A stretch of DNA of 64,000 nt from Deinococcus arboris (GTDB lineage: Bacteria; Deinococcota; Deinococci; Deinococcales; Deinococcaceae), in the NCBI RefSeq assembly GCF_009755355.1, contig NZ_WQLB01000008.1, positions 1 through 64,000 of the forward strand. The letters are read 5' to 3'. Shown one piece after another: positions 9,071-18,286 of this stretch. Position 1 is the stretch's first letter; each line of letters opens with the position of its first letter. The position numbers and the translations under genes are program-made. The notes beneath the pieces were generated by a model. It was not told the origin of the DNA and ran no database searches. It saw nothing but the letters and a program-made list of their open reading frames with translations.

Positions 9071-10221
9071 GCGGCAGTCCTCCGGAGCAGGGGCAAGGAG
9101 AGATCGTGAACCGGCGCGCGCCCGCACAGCAGGGCGTAGGCGACGGTCTGGTCGGGCGGCAGGTTCAGCAGGCGGTCCAGCGGCGCCTCGCGGTAGGCCC
9201 GCACCGGCCTCGCAAACAGCCCCGCGTGGGCCAGGGCCAGACACAGGCGCTGAGCACGTTCACCCAGGGTCAGCTGCGTGTGCAGAAAGTCCACGTCTGG
9301 GCCGTAGCGCGCGGTCAGCAGCACAGCGGCGTTCAGGCCATAAACGTTGAGGTCATCGGGGTAGCTATAGGCGCCGTGCAAGGCCGTGGCCAGCTCGGCG
9401 GGCGGAATGGGCAGCGGCGCGGACGACCCGGCGCGGTAAACGCCAGGGGCCAGGCCGTCCAGACGCTGCGCCAGCAGCACGGTGCCGGGGTCTTTCAGGG
9501 CCGCCTGAAACGGCGTGGCTGGCGCCGGGCGGCCATCGGTGGTCAGGCCAAAGGCGCCGGGGGCCGAGGAACGGGCTTGTACGTCACGCCAGGCGGCGGC
9601 GGCCTGCTGCGGGTCGGGCGTGGTCCGGTCCACCTGAAGCGTGACCAGCGGCTGCCAGTCGGCGCCGAGGTTGGGGGCGGCCAGGGCAGAGTGCTCCCGC
9701 AGGCTGAGCCCCAGCCCTGCGCCCAGATGCCGCAGCGCGCCCAGCAGGTGCCCGGCTTCCAGGGCCGCCAGCGTGGGCCGCAGTGTGCCGTAACTGTCTG
9801 GGATGGTGGGCAGGTGGCCCAGCAGATGCAGGTACACGGGGTTGTCTGCTGAAGGCGCGGAAGTCGCCCCAGCCAGTGGCCGCAGCGCCGCGCGGTGGGC
9901 GTCCAGCAGCCAGCGGCCCTGTGGGGTCTCTAAGACCAGGTGCACGGCGTACAGCGCGCGCGGGGACGGATAGGCGCGGTGCGGGTTGTACGGAGCGTGC
10001 GGTTCGACGCGCAGGGGTGTGGCGGCCAGGCGCAGCAGCAGGGCCAGCCGCGCCCACAGGTTCGCGCCCGCCGGATGGTCCAGCACCACCCAGTCCAGCG
10101 GCAGGGCCGTGCCCAGCGGCCAGGCGTCCAGCGCGGGCGGCTGGCCGGGGCGCGCCGGGGTCGACACCTCTTTTAAGTACGACTGCTGCAGGGCGTGCAG
10201 GGGCGGGTAAGGCGGGTTCAT
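9067..10221 (-). CDS. Second SagB-type/nitroreductase-family dehydrogenase
   Basis: A 384-aa protein of the nitroreductase fold. The C-terminal half carries the SagB pattern in diverged form (ERAQRLCLALAHAGLFARP, then DRLLNLPPDQTVAYALLCG). The first half resembles a decayed copy of the same fold (GRWLLDAHRAALRPL; EAGHLLGALRHLGAGLGLS), so it may be an internal duplication with one working FMN site. The GGAGGTG at 10231-10237 fixes ATG 10221. Its stop overlaps the fusion gene. The role is probably azoline oxidation or a dehydrogenase partner; which of the two dehydrogenases is active cannot be read here. Confidence 0.65.
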   Translation of the reverse strand: MNPPYPPLHALQQSYLKEVSTPARPGQPPALDAWPLGTALPLDWVVLDHPAGANLWARLALLLRLAATPLRVEPHAPYNPHRAYPSPRALYAVHLVLETPQGRWLLDAHRAALRPLAGATSAPSADNPVYLHLLGHLPTIPDSYGTLRPTLAALEAGHLLGALRHLGAGLGLSLREHSALAAPNLGADWQPLVTLQVDRTTPDPQQAAAAWRDVQARSSAPGAFGLTTDGRPAPATPFQAALKDPGTVLLAQRLDGLAPGVYRAGSSAPLPIPPAELATALHGAYSYPDDLNVYGLNAAVLLTARYGPDVDFLHTQLTLGERAQRLCLALAHAGLFARPVRAYREAPLDRLLNLPPDQTVAYALLCGRAPVHDLSLPLLRRTAA

Positions 10222-10230
10222 GGGGATTCA

Positions 10231-10237
10231 CCTCCTG
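10231..10237 (-). promoter_or_regulatory. Strong Shine-Dalgarno before the second dehydrogenase
   Basis: GGAGGTG read on the minus strand, nine bases from ATG 10221. It sits in the only notable gap (97 bases) between the YcaO gene and the dehydrogenases. Confidence 0.6.
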
Positions 10238-10318
10238 AAAGCGATGAGTGGAAATGAGAGGTTGCTTCTTAGGACCGGCCCACCAGCGGTTGGGAACGCC
10301 GGGCGCCCACAGTGCTGT

Positions 10319-12205
10319 TCACGGAAAGGGGTGGGGCAGGTGCAGGGCCGGGGCGGGGTTGGGAAAACCCAGGCGCTCGGGTACGCTGGTCAGGCGGTTC
10401 AGGCCCCCAAAGCGCTGGTTGACGTGCCCGAAGGTCATGGGCAGGCTGCCCGGCACGATCACCTTCACCTGGGCAAACCCCAGGTCGCGCACGGCGGCGC
10501 CCGTCTGGTCCACCACCAGCACGTCCAGACCTTCGGCCAGCACCCGGTCAGTCAGGCGGCGCAGCACGTTCGTCAGGTCGGGGTCGCGCCAGGCGCGCCA
10601 GTCGGGGAACAGTTCATCCAGGGACGCGGGCGGCGCTTCGTCCCGGAACAGGAAACTCAGGCGGTCAAAGGCGTCGGGGTGGGCATTGACGGCCACATGG
10701 TCGTCCAGGGTGCGCACCAGGGTGGGGTCGCGCAGCATGGCCTGCAGGGCCTCTTCGGTGTGGGCGGGCTTGCGGTCATGCACGAAGGCGTTCACAACCA
10801 CTTCAATCAGGCCGGCGCTCAAGGCCTTTTCAGGGTTAAAGTGCGCCCCGGCCGCCGACAGCGCGCGGGGATAGCCGCCCGACTCGTTCACCAGCAGCGT
10901 CCAGATGGCGGGCACGCCAAATTCCGTGGTGATGTCAAAGGCGTAGGGGGTAAAGCCCAGCGACTCGGCACGGCGCAGCAGGTGCAGGGTCAGGGGGTCG
11001 CGCACGCCGCCCAGGTCAATGCGGCGGGCAGGGCGCTGCGTGTGCCAGGCCAGCAGGAACGCGTCGCGCTCGATCACTTCCAGCAGGCCGTACAGCGTGG
11101 CCTCCTCGACTGAAGCGCCCAGGGCGCAGCCGTTGGAACTCTCGTACAGAAAGCGTTCCTCGCGCGGCACGCGGTCATGCTGGTAGTAAGCAATGTGTTC
11201 GGGGATGAGGCGCGCGGCGGCGGCCTTGAAGGAATGCGCCCAGACCCAACTGGTCGGCGTGTCGGGGTTCAGGGGCGTGTACTCGTAGGCGGGGTGCGCG
11301 GCGTGGGCAGGCTGGCCCAGCGTCTCCAGGTTGACGGCGTGCGCGCCCAGGTCACGGCTACTCGCCCGGATGCGGGTGCGCTTGCCGCGCGGGCGCTGGC
11401 TGCCGTAGCGCTCCAGGGCTTCTAGAAAAGCCACCGGCTCGGCGTCTGTAAAGGCGTCGGCGCGGCCCCAGCCGGACTCGTTCATGCGGTGGTCCGGCGC
11501 GCGGAACTCGGCGCCCACCAGCGGCATTCCGGCGTTGTGGGCGCGGTAGACGTGGTGAATCAGGCCGTAGCGCCAGTCCAGCAGGGCGGTGCGCAGCGCC
11601 CCCGAGGCCAGGTCCAGCGCCTTTTCGCGGAAGGCGTCGGGATTGCTCTGCAGGCGCGGCTGCAGGTGCAGAGTCGCCGCTTCGGCGGTGTCGTCGGGGT
11701 AGGGCGAGCAGTGGGGGCAGTCGTGTACCGGGACGTGGGTGTGCCAGCCGCCGGTCAGGTCGGTCCAGCGCCAGGCGTAAATCTGGCTGGGGGCGGGCCA
11801 ATCGCTCAGGGGGCGGGCCAGCAGCTCGGTCAGGACGGCCATCAGCGGAGCCAGCGCGGCGGCGGGCACGGGGGCCGGGGCGGGGCGGGCAAAATCGGCT
11901 TCCGGCACCTGCGCCACCTCGCGGCGGCGGCGCTCGGCGCACAGGGCGCAGCCGGCGGCGTGCGGCGTGACCAGCGGCCCCAGCAGCGCCAGGGCCCCTT
12001 CCAGGCGCAGTGGCAACAGGCGCAGGCTGTGGGCGCGGGCGTAGTCCTGCAGGTCAGCCAGTTCCTGGGGGCGCCAGTCGTCGTGGGCGACCAGCAACAC
12101 GCTGCCGGGCAGAGGCGGCTCGCTCAGGTCGGTGCGCAGGGCGTGACGGGCACGAATCAGGTCGTGCAGCTGGCCTTCGCCCAACAGATACAGGGGAGTG
12201 GTCAC
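10319..12205 (-). CDS. YcaO cyclodehydratase, LazE/TbtG-like
   Basis: A 628-aa enzyme that would convert core Cys (and possibly Ser/Thr) into azolines using ATP. The N-terminal part is E1-like with two CxxC pairs (CALC near 125, CPHC near 180), probably one zinc site. The YcaO domain follows: EALERYGSQ, then SSNGCALGASVEEATLYG and LLEVIERDAFLLAW, which form the ATP/Mg site. It ends in a proline-rich tail (PNPAPALHLPHPFP), the PxPxP-like C-terminus of azole-forming YcaO enzymes. The start is GTG 12205, six bases after AAGGAG at 12211-12216, rather than the longer GTG at 12238. Confidence 0.92.
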   Translation of the reverse strand: MTTPLYLLGEGQLHDLIRARHALRTDLSEPPLPGSVLLVAHDDWRPQELADLQDYARAHSLRLLPLRLEGALALLGPLVTPHAAGCALCAERRRREVAQVPEADFARPAPAPVPAAALAPLMAVLTELLARPLSDWPAPSQIYAWRWTDLTGGWHTHVPVHDCPHCSPYPDDTAEAATLHLQPRLQSNPDAFREKALDLASGALRTALLDWRYGLIHHVYRAHNAGMPLVGAEFRAPDHRMNESGWGRADAFTDAEPVAFLEALERYGSQRPRGKRTRIRASSRDLGAHAVNLETLGQPAHAAHPAYEYTPLNPDTPTSWVWAHSFKAAAARLIPEHIAYYQHDRVPREERFLYESSNGCALGASVEEATLYGLLEVIERDAFLLAWHTQRPARRIDLGGVRDPLTLHLLRRAESLGFTPYAFDITTEFGVPAIWTLLVNESGGYPRALSAAGAHFNPEKALSAGLIEVVVNAFVHDRKPAHTEEALQAMLRDPTLVRTLDDHVAVNAHPDAFDRLSFLFRDEAPPASLDELFPDWRAWRDPDLTNVLRRLTDRVLAEGLDVLVVDQTGAAVRDLGFAQVKVIVPGSLPMTFGHVNQRFGGLNRLTSVPERLGFPNPAPALHLPHPFP

Positions 12206-12230
12206 GGCGGCTCCTTGTGTGGTGTTCAGG

Positions 12231-13865
12231 TTAGCCACGGGCCACCACCCACCCCAGCAGCACGCCGCGCTGCACGGTGCCGGGCAGGCCCAGATACGGT
12301 TGAAGGCGAGGGGCGCGGCCCAGGTCCGTCAGGGCAGCCCAGGTGTCCTGCTCGGGCTGGTCGCTGGGCACCGGCCGAACCTCACCGGCTGGGGGCGCGG
12401 GCGTACCGGGCACCGGCAGACCCAGTTGCAGGGCCGCCACGGCGTCCAGCAGCGCGCCGCCCACTGCTCCGTCAGGGTCGGGGGCAAAAGCGGCGGCCAG
12501 CAGCCCCCGCGCCGGGTCGTAGACGGCGGCGCCGTGCAGGCCGCGTAGGGCTGGGTGGCCCAGGCGCACCACCTCGGCGGCCACGCCGTACACCATCCCC
12601 AGGGTCTTAAGCAGCCACAGGTGCGCCAGGGGCACTTCGGCGGGCGGCACCGGCTGGGCGGTAAAACTCTCTGGCCGCCGCGCCAGGTCAGCGGTCAGCA
12701 CGGCCCTCCCGCCCCGGCCCAGCAGATCGGTCTCGCTGTAGCCCAGGACGGGGAAAGCAGCTCCTGCTTCGGCCAAGCCTTCCGGCGCAGCCGGCAGCAG
12801 GGCCAGGAGGCGCCGCTCCTGGGCGCGGTGCAGGGCTTCTTCGCCGTCGCTGCCCCAACCCGCCTGGGTGGGGCCATCGGCCGCGCCGTAGGTGAACAGG
12901 GGCAGCTGCTCGCCCGCCGCTGAGGGGGCGCCCGTTAGGGCAAAGGGGCCAGTCAGCAGGGCGCGCAGGTCATCGGGACCGGCCAGGGGCAACTCGGCGC
13001 GGGCCAGGGTCCACCATCCTTCCAGGGTGGCGGGCTGGAGGAACGCGGGCATTGGGGCGCTGTGGAGGGTTGCAGCGTCCACCACCAGCGCTCGCTCAGC
13101 ACTCACGCCGCCCTTCAACCCGGCTACCTGCCGGAAGGCTTCCAGCGCCAACAATCCCGCCAGCAACTGCTTCAGCGGTTCGGCGGGCGCGCCGCTCAGG
13201 GTCAGGCGCTCGGCCAATACATCTGCAGGGGTGTGCAGCGGCGCAATCATGCCCTGCTCGGCGCCCAGCGCAGCCAGCAGGGTCGGTGCCCCAGAGTCCG
13301 CGCCCAGGTGCAGCGTCACGAAGCCCTCTTGGACGGCCTCGTGCGCCTCAACCTCTACATCCGCAAACGCCAGATCCCGCAGGTGCGCGGCCACCGCCGC
13401 CGTCAGGGCCGCCGGGCCGCGCAGGGTCACGCGGGCGGCGCGCACAGCGCGGAACGCTGCTGTGGGGCGGTCACTCAGCGAGGCCAGAAAGGTCAGGATA
13501 CCGGCGTGGTGGCCCAGCTCCTCGGCACTCGGGTCTTCCTCCACAGGCAGCAGCAGGTCGCGCGCCCGCAGTTCATTGAGCAGCAGCCGCGCGGCGGGCC
13601 AGGCCCCGGCGGGCAGGGCGGCCTGAAGCGCCTGCGCCGTCACTCCGGCCTGTAGCTGCGGCAACAATCCCGTGAACAGCGCGTGCAGTGCGGGGTGGCC
13701 CTGAATGCGGAAGGTGGTGTCCCAGTGCTGAAAGCGGATGCCGCCTCGGATGGGCACATGCCCCACGCCGGGCCGCAGGCGCAGCGGCACGTCGGTCTCG
13801 GCGGTGCGGGCCAGCGCAGCCACGGTCCCGGCCGCGCTGGGCCTCAGCTGCGCAGCGGCGCTCAC
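12231..13865 (-). CDS. RRE/Ocin-ThiF-like partner protein of the cyclodehydratase, LazD/TbtF-like
   Basis: A 544-aa protein. The first ~100 residues (IRFQHWDTTFRIQGHPALHA and a following winged-helix-like stretch) fit a RiPP recognition element that binds the leader peptide and hands it to the YcaO enzyme; the rest is a diverged E1/ThiF-like fold with no zinc Cys pairs, these being on the YcaO protein instead. The start is GTG 13865, overlapping the upstream stop (GTGA); longer starts run inside that gene. Assignment is by gene position and fold impression, so function is inferred. Confidence 0.75.
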   Translation of the reverse strand: MSAAAQLRPSAAGTVAALARTAETDVPLRLRPGVGHVPIRGGIRFQHWDTTFRIQGHPALHALFTGLLPQLQAGVTAQALQAALPAGAWPAARLLLNELRARDLLLPVEEDPSAEELGHHAGILTFLASLSDRPTAAFRAVRAARVTLRGPAALTAAVAAHLRDLAFADVEVEAHEAVQEGFVTLHLGADSGAPTLLAALGAEQGMIAPLHTPADVLAERLTLSGAPAEPLKQLLAGLLALEAFRQVAGLKGGVSAERALVVDAATLHSAPMPAFLQPATLEGWWTLARAELPLAGPDDLRALLTGPFALTGAPSAAGEQLPLFTYGAADGPTQAGWGSDGEEALHRAQERRLLALLPAAPEGLAEAGAAFPVLGYSETDLLGRGGRAVLTADLARRPESFTAQPVPPAEVPLAHLWLLKTLGMVYGVAAEVVRLGHPALRGLHGAAVYDPARGLLAAAFAPDPDGAVGGALLDAVAALQLGLPVPGTPAPPAGEVRPVPSDQPEQDTWAALTDLGRAPRLQPYLGLPGTVQRGVLLGWVVARG

Positions 13866-14980
13866 GCGACACCTTCCTCGCGCAGCTGGACCCACCACTG
13901 CTCGAAAAAGCCCTGCCAGTCCTGGCCGTGCAGTTCCTGCATGGCCTCGCTGACCATGTAATTGACGAAGTAGCGCTCGGTGGGCGAAATGTCCATCAGC
14001 GGCAACACGCTGTACATGAAGTTCATCAGCGTGCGGTACGTGGAGAACATCTCGACGTGGTACCAGGTCTCGGAGATGTTGAACTTGCGCAGTTCCTGGT
14101 GAAATTCGCTGAACTGGTAGTCCGGCCCGAACGCCCAGCGCGCCTGCGCCTCGGGATTGATGCCCGCCGCCGCGCGCTGCATGGTCGCGGTGGGGTCGGC
14201 AGCCAGCAGGCCCGCGTCGGCCAGTTGCCGCCCGATGGGCCACATCCGCCGGAACTGCGTTTCCCAGAGGCTCAGCACCTCGTCGCGCCCGCCGCTGCTG
14301 ACGCCGTCCACCGCGCGCAGCACCTCCTGGCGGATAGGCGCGTATTTCTGGGCAAAGGCCGCGCGCAGTTTCTCGCCGCCGCCCTGACGAAACAGGAATT
14401 CCTCCAGGTGCGAGCGGTACGAGATATGGCCGCTGTACACACCAAACGGGTAGGTACTGGCGTACAGCACAAAGATGCGCGCCAGGCGGATGAGGCGCTC
14501 GGCGGTATTGCCGGTGTCGGCCTGAAGGGTGCGCAGCACGGCGGGCGTCAGGGCTGCAAAGTACTGGGCGCGGAAATCCTCGGCCTCGGGCGAACCCAGC
14601 ACGCCCTGCCGGTCAGGAGCCGCCCCCACCACCACACTGTTGTCGGGGCGTAGGGGGCCGTAGGGGCCAGGTTCCAGTTCCAGCGTGCCCAGTTTCTCGC
14701 TGCGGGCCAGGTAGGCCGCCTCGTCCAGCACGGCGGCCGACGGATGGGCGGCCAGGTAGGCCTCGGCCTGCACTTTCGCCGCGTCCAGCGCCGCCTGCAT
14801 CGCGCCGTCTTCCCCCTGCACAATCAGCCGGACGTGAGGGCCAAACTTCCAGTGGCGCTCGGCGTAGGCCCGTTCGATGCCGGGGCGCGCCTGAATTTCC
14901 AGCACCAGCGGCAGCACCAGGTCGCGCAGCAGGGGGCGTTTGTCGTTTTGATAGTGGGTGAGGTACAGGGCTGCGTTCAT
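13862..14980 (-). CDS. Thiopeptide-type biosynthesis protein (SpaB_C family), pyridine synthase candidate, LazC-like
   Basis: A 372-aa stand-alone SpaB_C-family protein. The motif RHWKFGPHVRLIVQG near residue 45 matches the family and parallels the one in the downstream fusion. By position (after LanB, before the RRE protein) it corresponds to the lactazole pyridine synthase, which joins two dehydroalanines to close the macrocycle and release the leader. It could instead be the glutamate-elimination enzyme, with the fusion protein doing the cyclisation. ATG 14980 follows GGAGG with good spacing; an in-frame ATG eight codons upstream lacks one. Confidence 0.8.
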   Translation of the reverse strand: MNAALYLTHYQNDKRPLLRDLVLPLVLEIQARPGIERAYAERHWKFGPHVRLIVQGEDGAMQAALDAAKVQAEAYLAAHPSAAVLDEAAYLARSEKLGTLELEPGPYGPLRPDNSVVVGAAPDRQGVLGSPEAEDFRAQYFAALTPAVLRTLQADTGNTAERLIRLARIFVLYASTYPFGVYSGHISYRSHLEEFLFRQGGGEKLRAAFAQKYAPIRQEVLRAVDGVSSGGRDEVLSLWETQFRRMWPIGRQLADAGLLAADPTATMQRAAAGINPEAQARWAFGPDYQFSEFHQELRKFNISETWYHVEMFSTYRTLMNFMYSVLPLMDISPTERYFVNYMVSEAMQELHGQDWQGFFEQWWVQLREEGVA

Positions 14981-15110
14981 AGGGAACCTCCGGCGCGGGG
15001 GCAAAAAACTGGGGTGAGTCGAAGACGAACCCGAGCGAAGCGAGTGACAGAGAAGAAGGGACGGCGACGATGGACAGGCGCCTCAGCGCTGTTTCTGCGG
15101 TGCCTGGGAA

Positions 15111-17735
15111 TCACAGCCGTCCCTTCTGGTGCAGTTCAAAGACCAGTTCGCTGGTCAGGGGGGTGTGAGGGTCGGGGGTCAGCAACGCTTCTTCTGGCAG
15201 GGGGCGGCACTCTTCAAACACGAAGTCCTGCGGCGCGTCGCGCAGCATCTTGGCCAGCAGCCGGGCGTGCAGCGGGCTGCTGAACTCCAGGTGCTGCGGC
15301 TTCTGGGTGCCGCCGGCCAGTTCGGCCTGCCAGGCGCCCAGGTTGGCGCTGGCCTGGCGGGCGCGGCGGCGGCGCACGAACACCTGTTCGGGCAGGCCAT
15401 GCTCGGCGGCCCAGCGCCACAGGGCCAGGGCGTAGTCAGCGTCGCTGTCGTGGGGACCGGGCACCGGCAGGGCGCCGTGCGGCACGCTCCAGCGGGCGCG
15501 GTGCAGCATCACCCCGCCCGAGCGCAGGCGCGGCGTGCGCCGGACCTGGCCGTCTGCGGGGCCCAGGGCACTTTCGGCAATGTCGGGCAGGTGCGGCACG
15601 ATCAGGCCGTTGTTCGTCAGCGTGACCAGAAAGTTCTTGAGGCTGGGCAGCAGCTGGGCAATCAGAAAGCCCGCGTACACCACCTGCACCGGCTCGTTGG
15701 TGTCGCGCCGGCGCAGACGCACCTCGTCCGCCGCCTCGTCGTGGTGGAGGTACAGGTCGTCAATGTGCAGGGCTGGGCCGTCCACGGGGGCGTCCACCTG
15801 CAACTCGGCAGCGGTCAGGGCAGGGTGCAGATTGGCGGTAAAGCCGTGGGCGCTGCGCAGGCCCACCTGTGACAAGCCGCGCGGGGCCAGCGCCTCAACG
15901 GTGGCTTTCACGTCGGCCATGACCTGCGCGGGCAACTCGGTCAGAAAGCGGCTGAAATACTGCCCGTAGCCCGCGTACACCTGATTGACGATCAGGCTGC
16001 CGTCCGCAGCCGCCGCCTGGGCGAACACGTCGTAGGACCACGGCCGGGCCGTCAGGCGCTCAGGCAGGCGCTCCAGCCAGGCTTGCAGCTGCGCGCCGGT
16101 CAGGTCCAGTTCCTCGGTGCCGGCGCGGGCGGCCTGCAAGTAGGCGGCGCGCACCTCGCGCTGCACGGCCAGCACGCCCTGAAGTTCGGGCAGGGCTTTT
16201 AGGCCCGCACCCGGACCGCGCAGGGACGCCTGCAGCCACTCGTCAAACAGATCGGCGTTCTCGCGGACAAAGGTGGGCAGGTCGTCCACCCGCGCGCCCG
16301 GCCCGTGCTGGCCCACCAGGCGTTCCCGCAGCAGCGGCTCGAACAGCAAGTGGGTGTCAAAGACCCGCAGCACCGACAGCAAGAGGTGCAGGCGGTCAAT
16401 GGCCGGGGCGTAGGGCGTCACGTCCAGCGCCAGGGCCTGCGGAGCCACCGTGTCCTCGTACAGCACGGGGCCCGCCGGGAGGGTCAGGCCGTAAGCGTCA
16501 TAAGCGGCTTGCAGGTGGGCGCGGGCGGCCTCCAGCGCGGCGGGGCGCGCGGCGCTCGGCACCCAGGGAAAGGCAGTCAGGGCCATCGCCAGGTCGTCCA
16601 GGGCCGCCGCCGCCCGCTCGCTCTCGGCTGTTTCGGCCTGGCGCAGCAGCGCCGCCACCTGACCCAGCAGGTCGGTGGGCTGCTCGCTCAGGCCCGTGAC
16701 CGGGCGCAGAAAGCCGCTGTCCATCAGCTGCCCCACAAAGCGCGGCGCCGCCTGGGGGTCGGGCGACAGGCCGCTTAGAACCTCCACCAGCGCCGCGTAG
16801 TCCGCCTCTCCCCCACTGTCCCGCACCGCCGCGATCAGGCGGGCCAGGCCGGCACTCAGGCGCAGGGTCACCCGGCGTGAGGCCAGGTTGCGGGCGCGCG
16901 GCTGGCGCGCCGGGTCGTCAATGGCCTGCTCAAAGCGCACCTCGCCGCCCTGCACCCGCAGGTGGTCGCCCAGGCGCCAGGGCAGCGCTGCGCGCAGGTC
17001 GGGGGTCTTCAGGGCGCCGTCCAGCAGGCGCAGAATCAGCACGTGGTTGACGGTGGTGCTCGCCCGCACTTCGGGGCGGGCCAGCGCGCCCGCTGCGCTC
17101 TGTGTCCAGCGCCCGCCGGCCACCGAGGTGTAGTGGCTGTAGGGACTCGTTTTCCAGGCGGCGCGCGACACATATTGCAGCAGGCGGTATTCGCACTTGC
17201 GCAGCGTGCCCTTCTGCTCGGGCAGCGGCGTGGCGGCGTACTGCCGCGCAGTGGCCAGCAGCGGCGCGCTGGACACGGCCAGGCCCTTCAGAAAGCGCTC
17301 GTCCCGGCAGGCGGCCTGCAGGGCGGCCCGCTCGGTGCCCAGGTGGGCGGCCAGGGCGCTCCTCAGTTCAGCGGTGTGGCTCTCCTGCGCAGCCTGGGCC
17401 GCCAGATAGGCGTGGACCTCGGCGGGCGCTCCTGCCGGTACCGTGCGGGGCGTTTTGCCCGCCAGGACGCTGCGGCGCAGGGCCAGCCACTCGCGGCGCT
17501 CGGTATCGTCCTGGGCGGCCGACACCTGGTTATAGAGGGTGGCAGCGGCGGCTGCGCGCTGGGCTTCGACATCCGCCCGCACCGCCTGATCGCGGCGCAG
17601 CTGCTCCAGCAGCGGAAAGGGAGGCAGGTGGGCAGGGCTCAGGTGGTTAAAGCGCAGCAGCAGCTGGGGGGCCAGCTGGTCGGCCAGGGGGGTGGGGGCG
17701 GGGCGAATCGGGGCAGAAACAGAGCGCTGGGTCAT
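15111..17735 (-). CDS. Lantibiotic dehydratase N-terminal-type (tRNA-dependent glutamylation) enzyme, LazB/TbtB-like
   Basis: An 874-aa LanB_N protein. In this family glutamyl-tRNA is used to glutamylate Ser/Thr of the precursor; a separate SpaB_C protein then eliminates glutamate to leave Dha/Dhb. Family-like blocks include YRLLQYVSRAAWKTSPYSHY near 185-205, the YDVFAQAAAADGSLIVNQVY stretch, and PRLRSGGVMLHRARW near 745. The split into N and C halves is the usual thiopeptide/goadsporin layout, unlike full-length nisin-type LanB. AGGAGG before ATG 17735 fixes the start. Confidence 0.9.
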   Translation of the reverse strand: MTQRSVSAPIRPAPTPLADQLAPQLLLRFNHLSPAHLPPFPLLEQLRRDQAVRADVEAQRAAAAATLYNQVSAAQDDTERREWLALRRSVLAGKTPRTVPAGAPAEVHAYLAAQAAQESHTAELRSALAAHLGTERAALQAACRDERFLKGLAVSSAPLLATARQYAATPLPEQKGTLRKCEYRLLQYVSRAAWKTSPYSHYTSVAGGRWTQSAAGALARPEVRASTTVNHVLILRLLDGALKTPDLRAALPWRLGDHLRVQGGEVRFEQAIDDPARQPRARNLASRRVTLRLSAGLARLIAAVRDSGGEADYAALVEVLSGLSPDPQAAPRFVGQLMDSGFLRPVTGLSEQPTDLLGQVAALLRQAETAESERAAAALDDLAMALTAFPWVPSAARPAALEAARAHLQAAYDAYGLTLPAGPVLYEDTVAPQALALDVTPYAPAIDRLHLLLSVLRVFDTHLLFEPLLRERLVGQHGPGARVDDLPTFVRENADLFDEWLQASLRGPGAGLKALPELQGVLAVQREVRAAYLQAARAGTEELDLTGAQLQAWLERLPERLTARPWSYDVFAQAAAADGSLIVNQVYAGYGQYFSRFLTELPAQVMADVKATVEALAPRGLSQVGLRSAHGFTANLHPALTAAELQVDAPVDGPALHIDDLYLHHDEAADEVRLRRRDTNEPVQVVYAGFLIAQLLPSLKNFLVTLTNNGLIVPHLPDIAESALGPADGQVRRTPRLRSGGVMLHRARWSVPHGALPVPGPHDSDADYALALWRWAAEHGLPEQVFVRRRRARQASANLGAWQAELAGGTQKPQHLEFSSPLHARLLAKMLRDAPQDFVFEECRPLPEEALLTPDPHTPLTSELVFELHQKGRL

Positions 17736-17894
17736 GGCCGGGAAACCTCCTGTGGGTGCGCGTGCAGGGTTTGGGGCGGACTTTGTGGGGTCTGATGTTG
17801 GGAGAAGCGCAAAAGAGGAAGTGGGAAGAAAAAGGGGGGGAGGGGGGCCAAACGCTGGCCCATGCCCTCCCCGGTCGTGCGGTGTGTGGCCGCC

Positions 17895-18089
17895 TTACTC
17901 TGAAAGCTGCGCTTCAACCGAGCCGCAGCAGCAGGAGCTGCTTCCGCAGGTGGAGGTGGCGCTGCAGCTGCTGGAGCCGGACGAAGCGCCGGTTTCGGCC
18001 AGGGCGGTGCTGTCGCGCACTTCGGTGACTTCCAGGGCTTCGATGTTCAGGTCGCTAAAGTCGATGTCGGTCATGTTGATGTTGGTCAT
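17895..18089 (-). CDS. Thiopeptide precursor peptide, LazA-like
   Basis: A 64-aa peptide. Residues 1-35 form an acidic leader (MTNINMTDIDFSDLNIEA start, then LEVTEVRDSTALAETGA); the predicted core starts at Ser36 and holds SSGSSSCSATSTC followed by GSSSCCCGS and the tail VEAQLSE: twelve Ser, two Thr and five Cys. The leader end ALAETGA|S parallels VALPENGA|SWG of lactazole as I remember it. The start is ATG 18089 with AAGGAG upstream. It lies 159 bases before the LanB gene, so precursor and enzymes can be expressed at different levels. No Cys is found in the leader. Confidence 0.9.
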   Translation of the reverse strand: MTNINMTDIDFSDLNIEALEVTEVRDSTALAETGASSGSSSCSATSTCGSSSCCCGSVEAQLSE

Positions 18090-18286
18090 GGCAAGTCTCC
18101 TTGGGTGTGGCGCTGCGGCGCCGGTGAGGGTGGGCGGAGGGGCTGGTGGGCGGACAGGGCGGGCCAGGTGAGGGCGCCGGGGGCAGGTCAGGTGGAGCGG
18201 CCGGGCGTTAGAAGGCGATCACCTCCAGGGGGGGCTAGGGGGCCAGGGTGGCTTAGGAGCGCTGAGCCGGCGAGGACCGGGGGGCC

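Noticed and set aside
12892..14653. Several long plus-strand frames across the thiopeptide genes
   Set aside because: They are antisense to genes with clear domains and overlapping start/stop logic.
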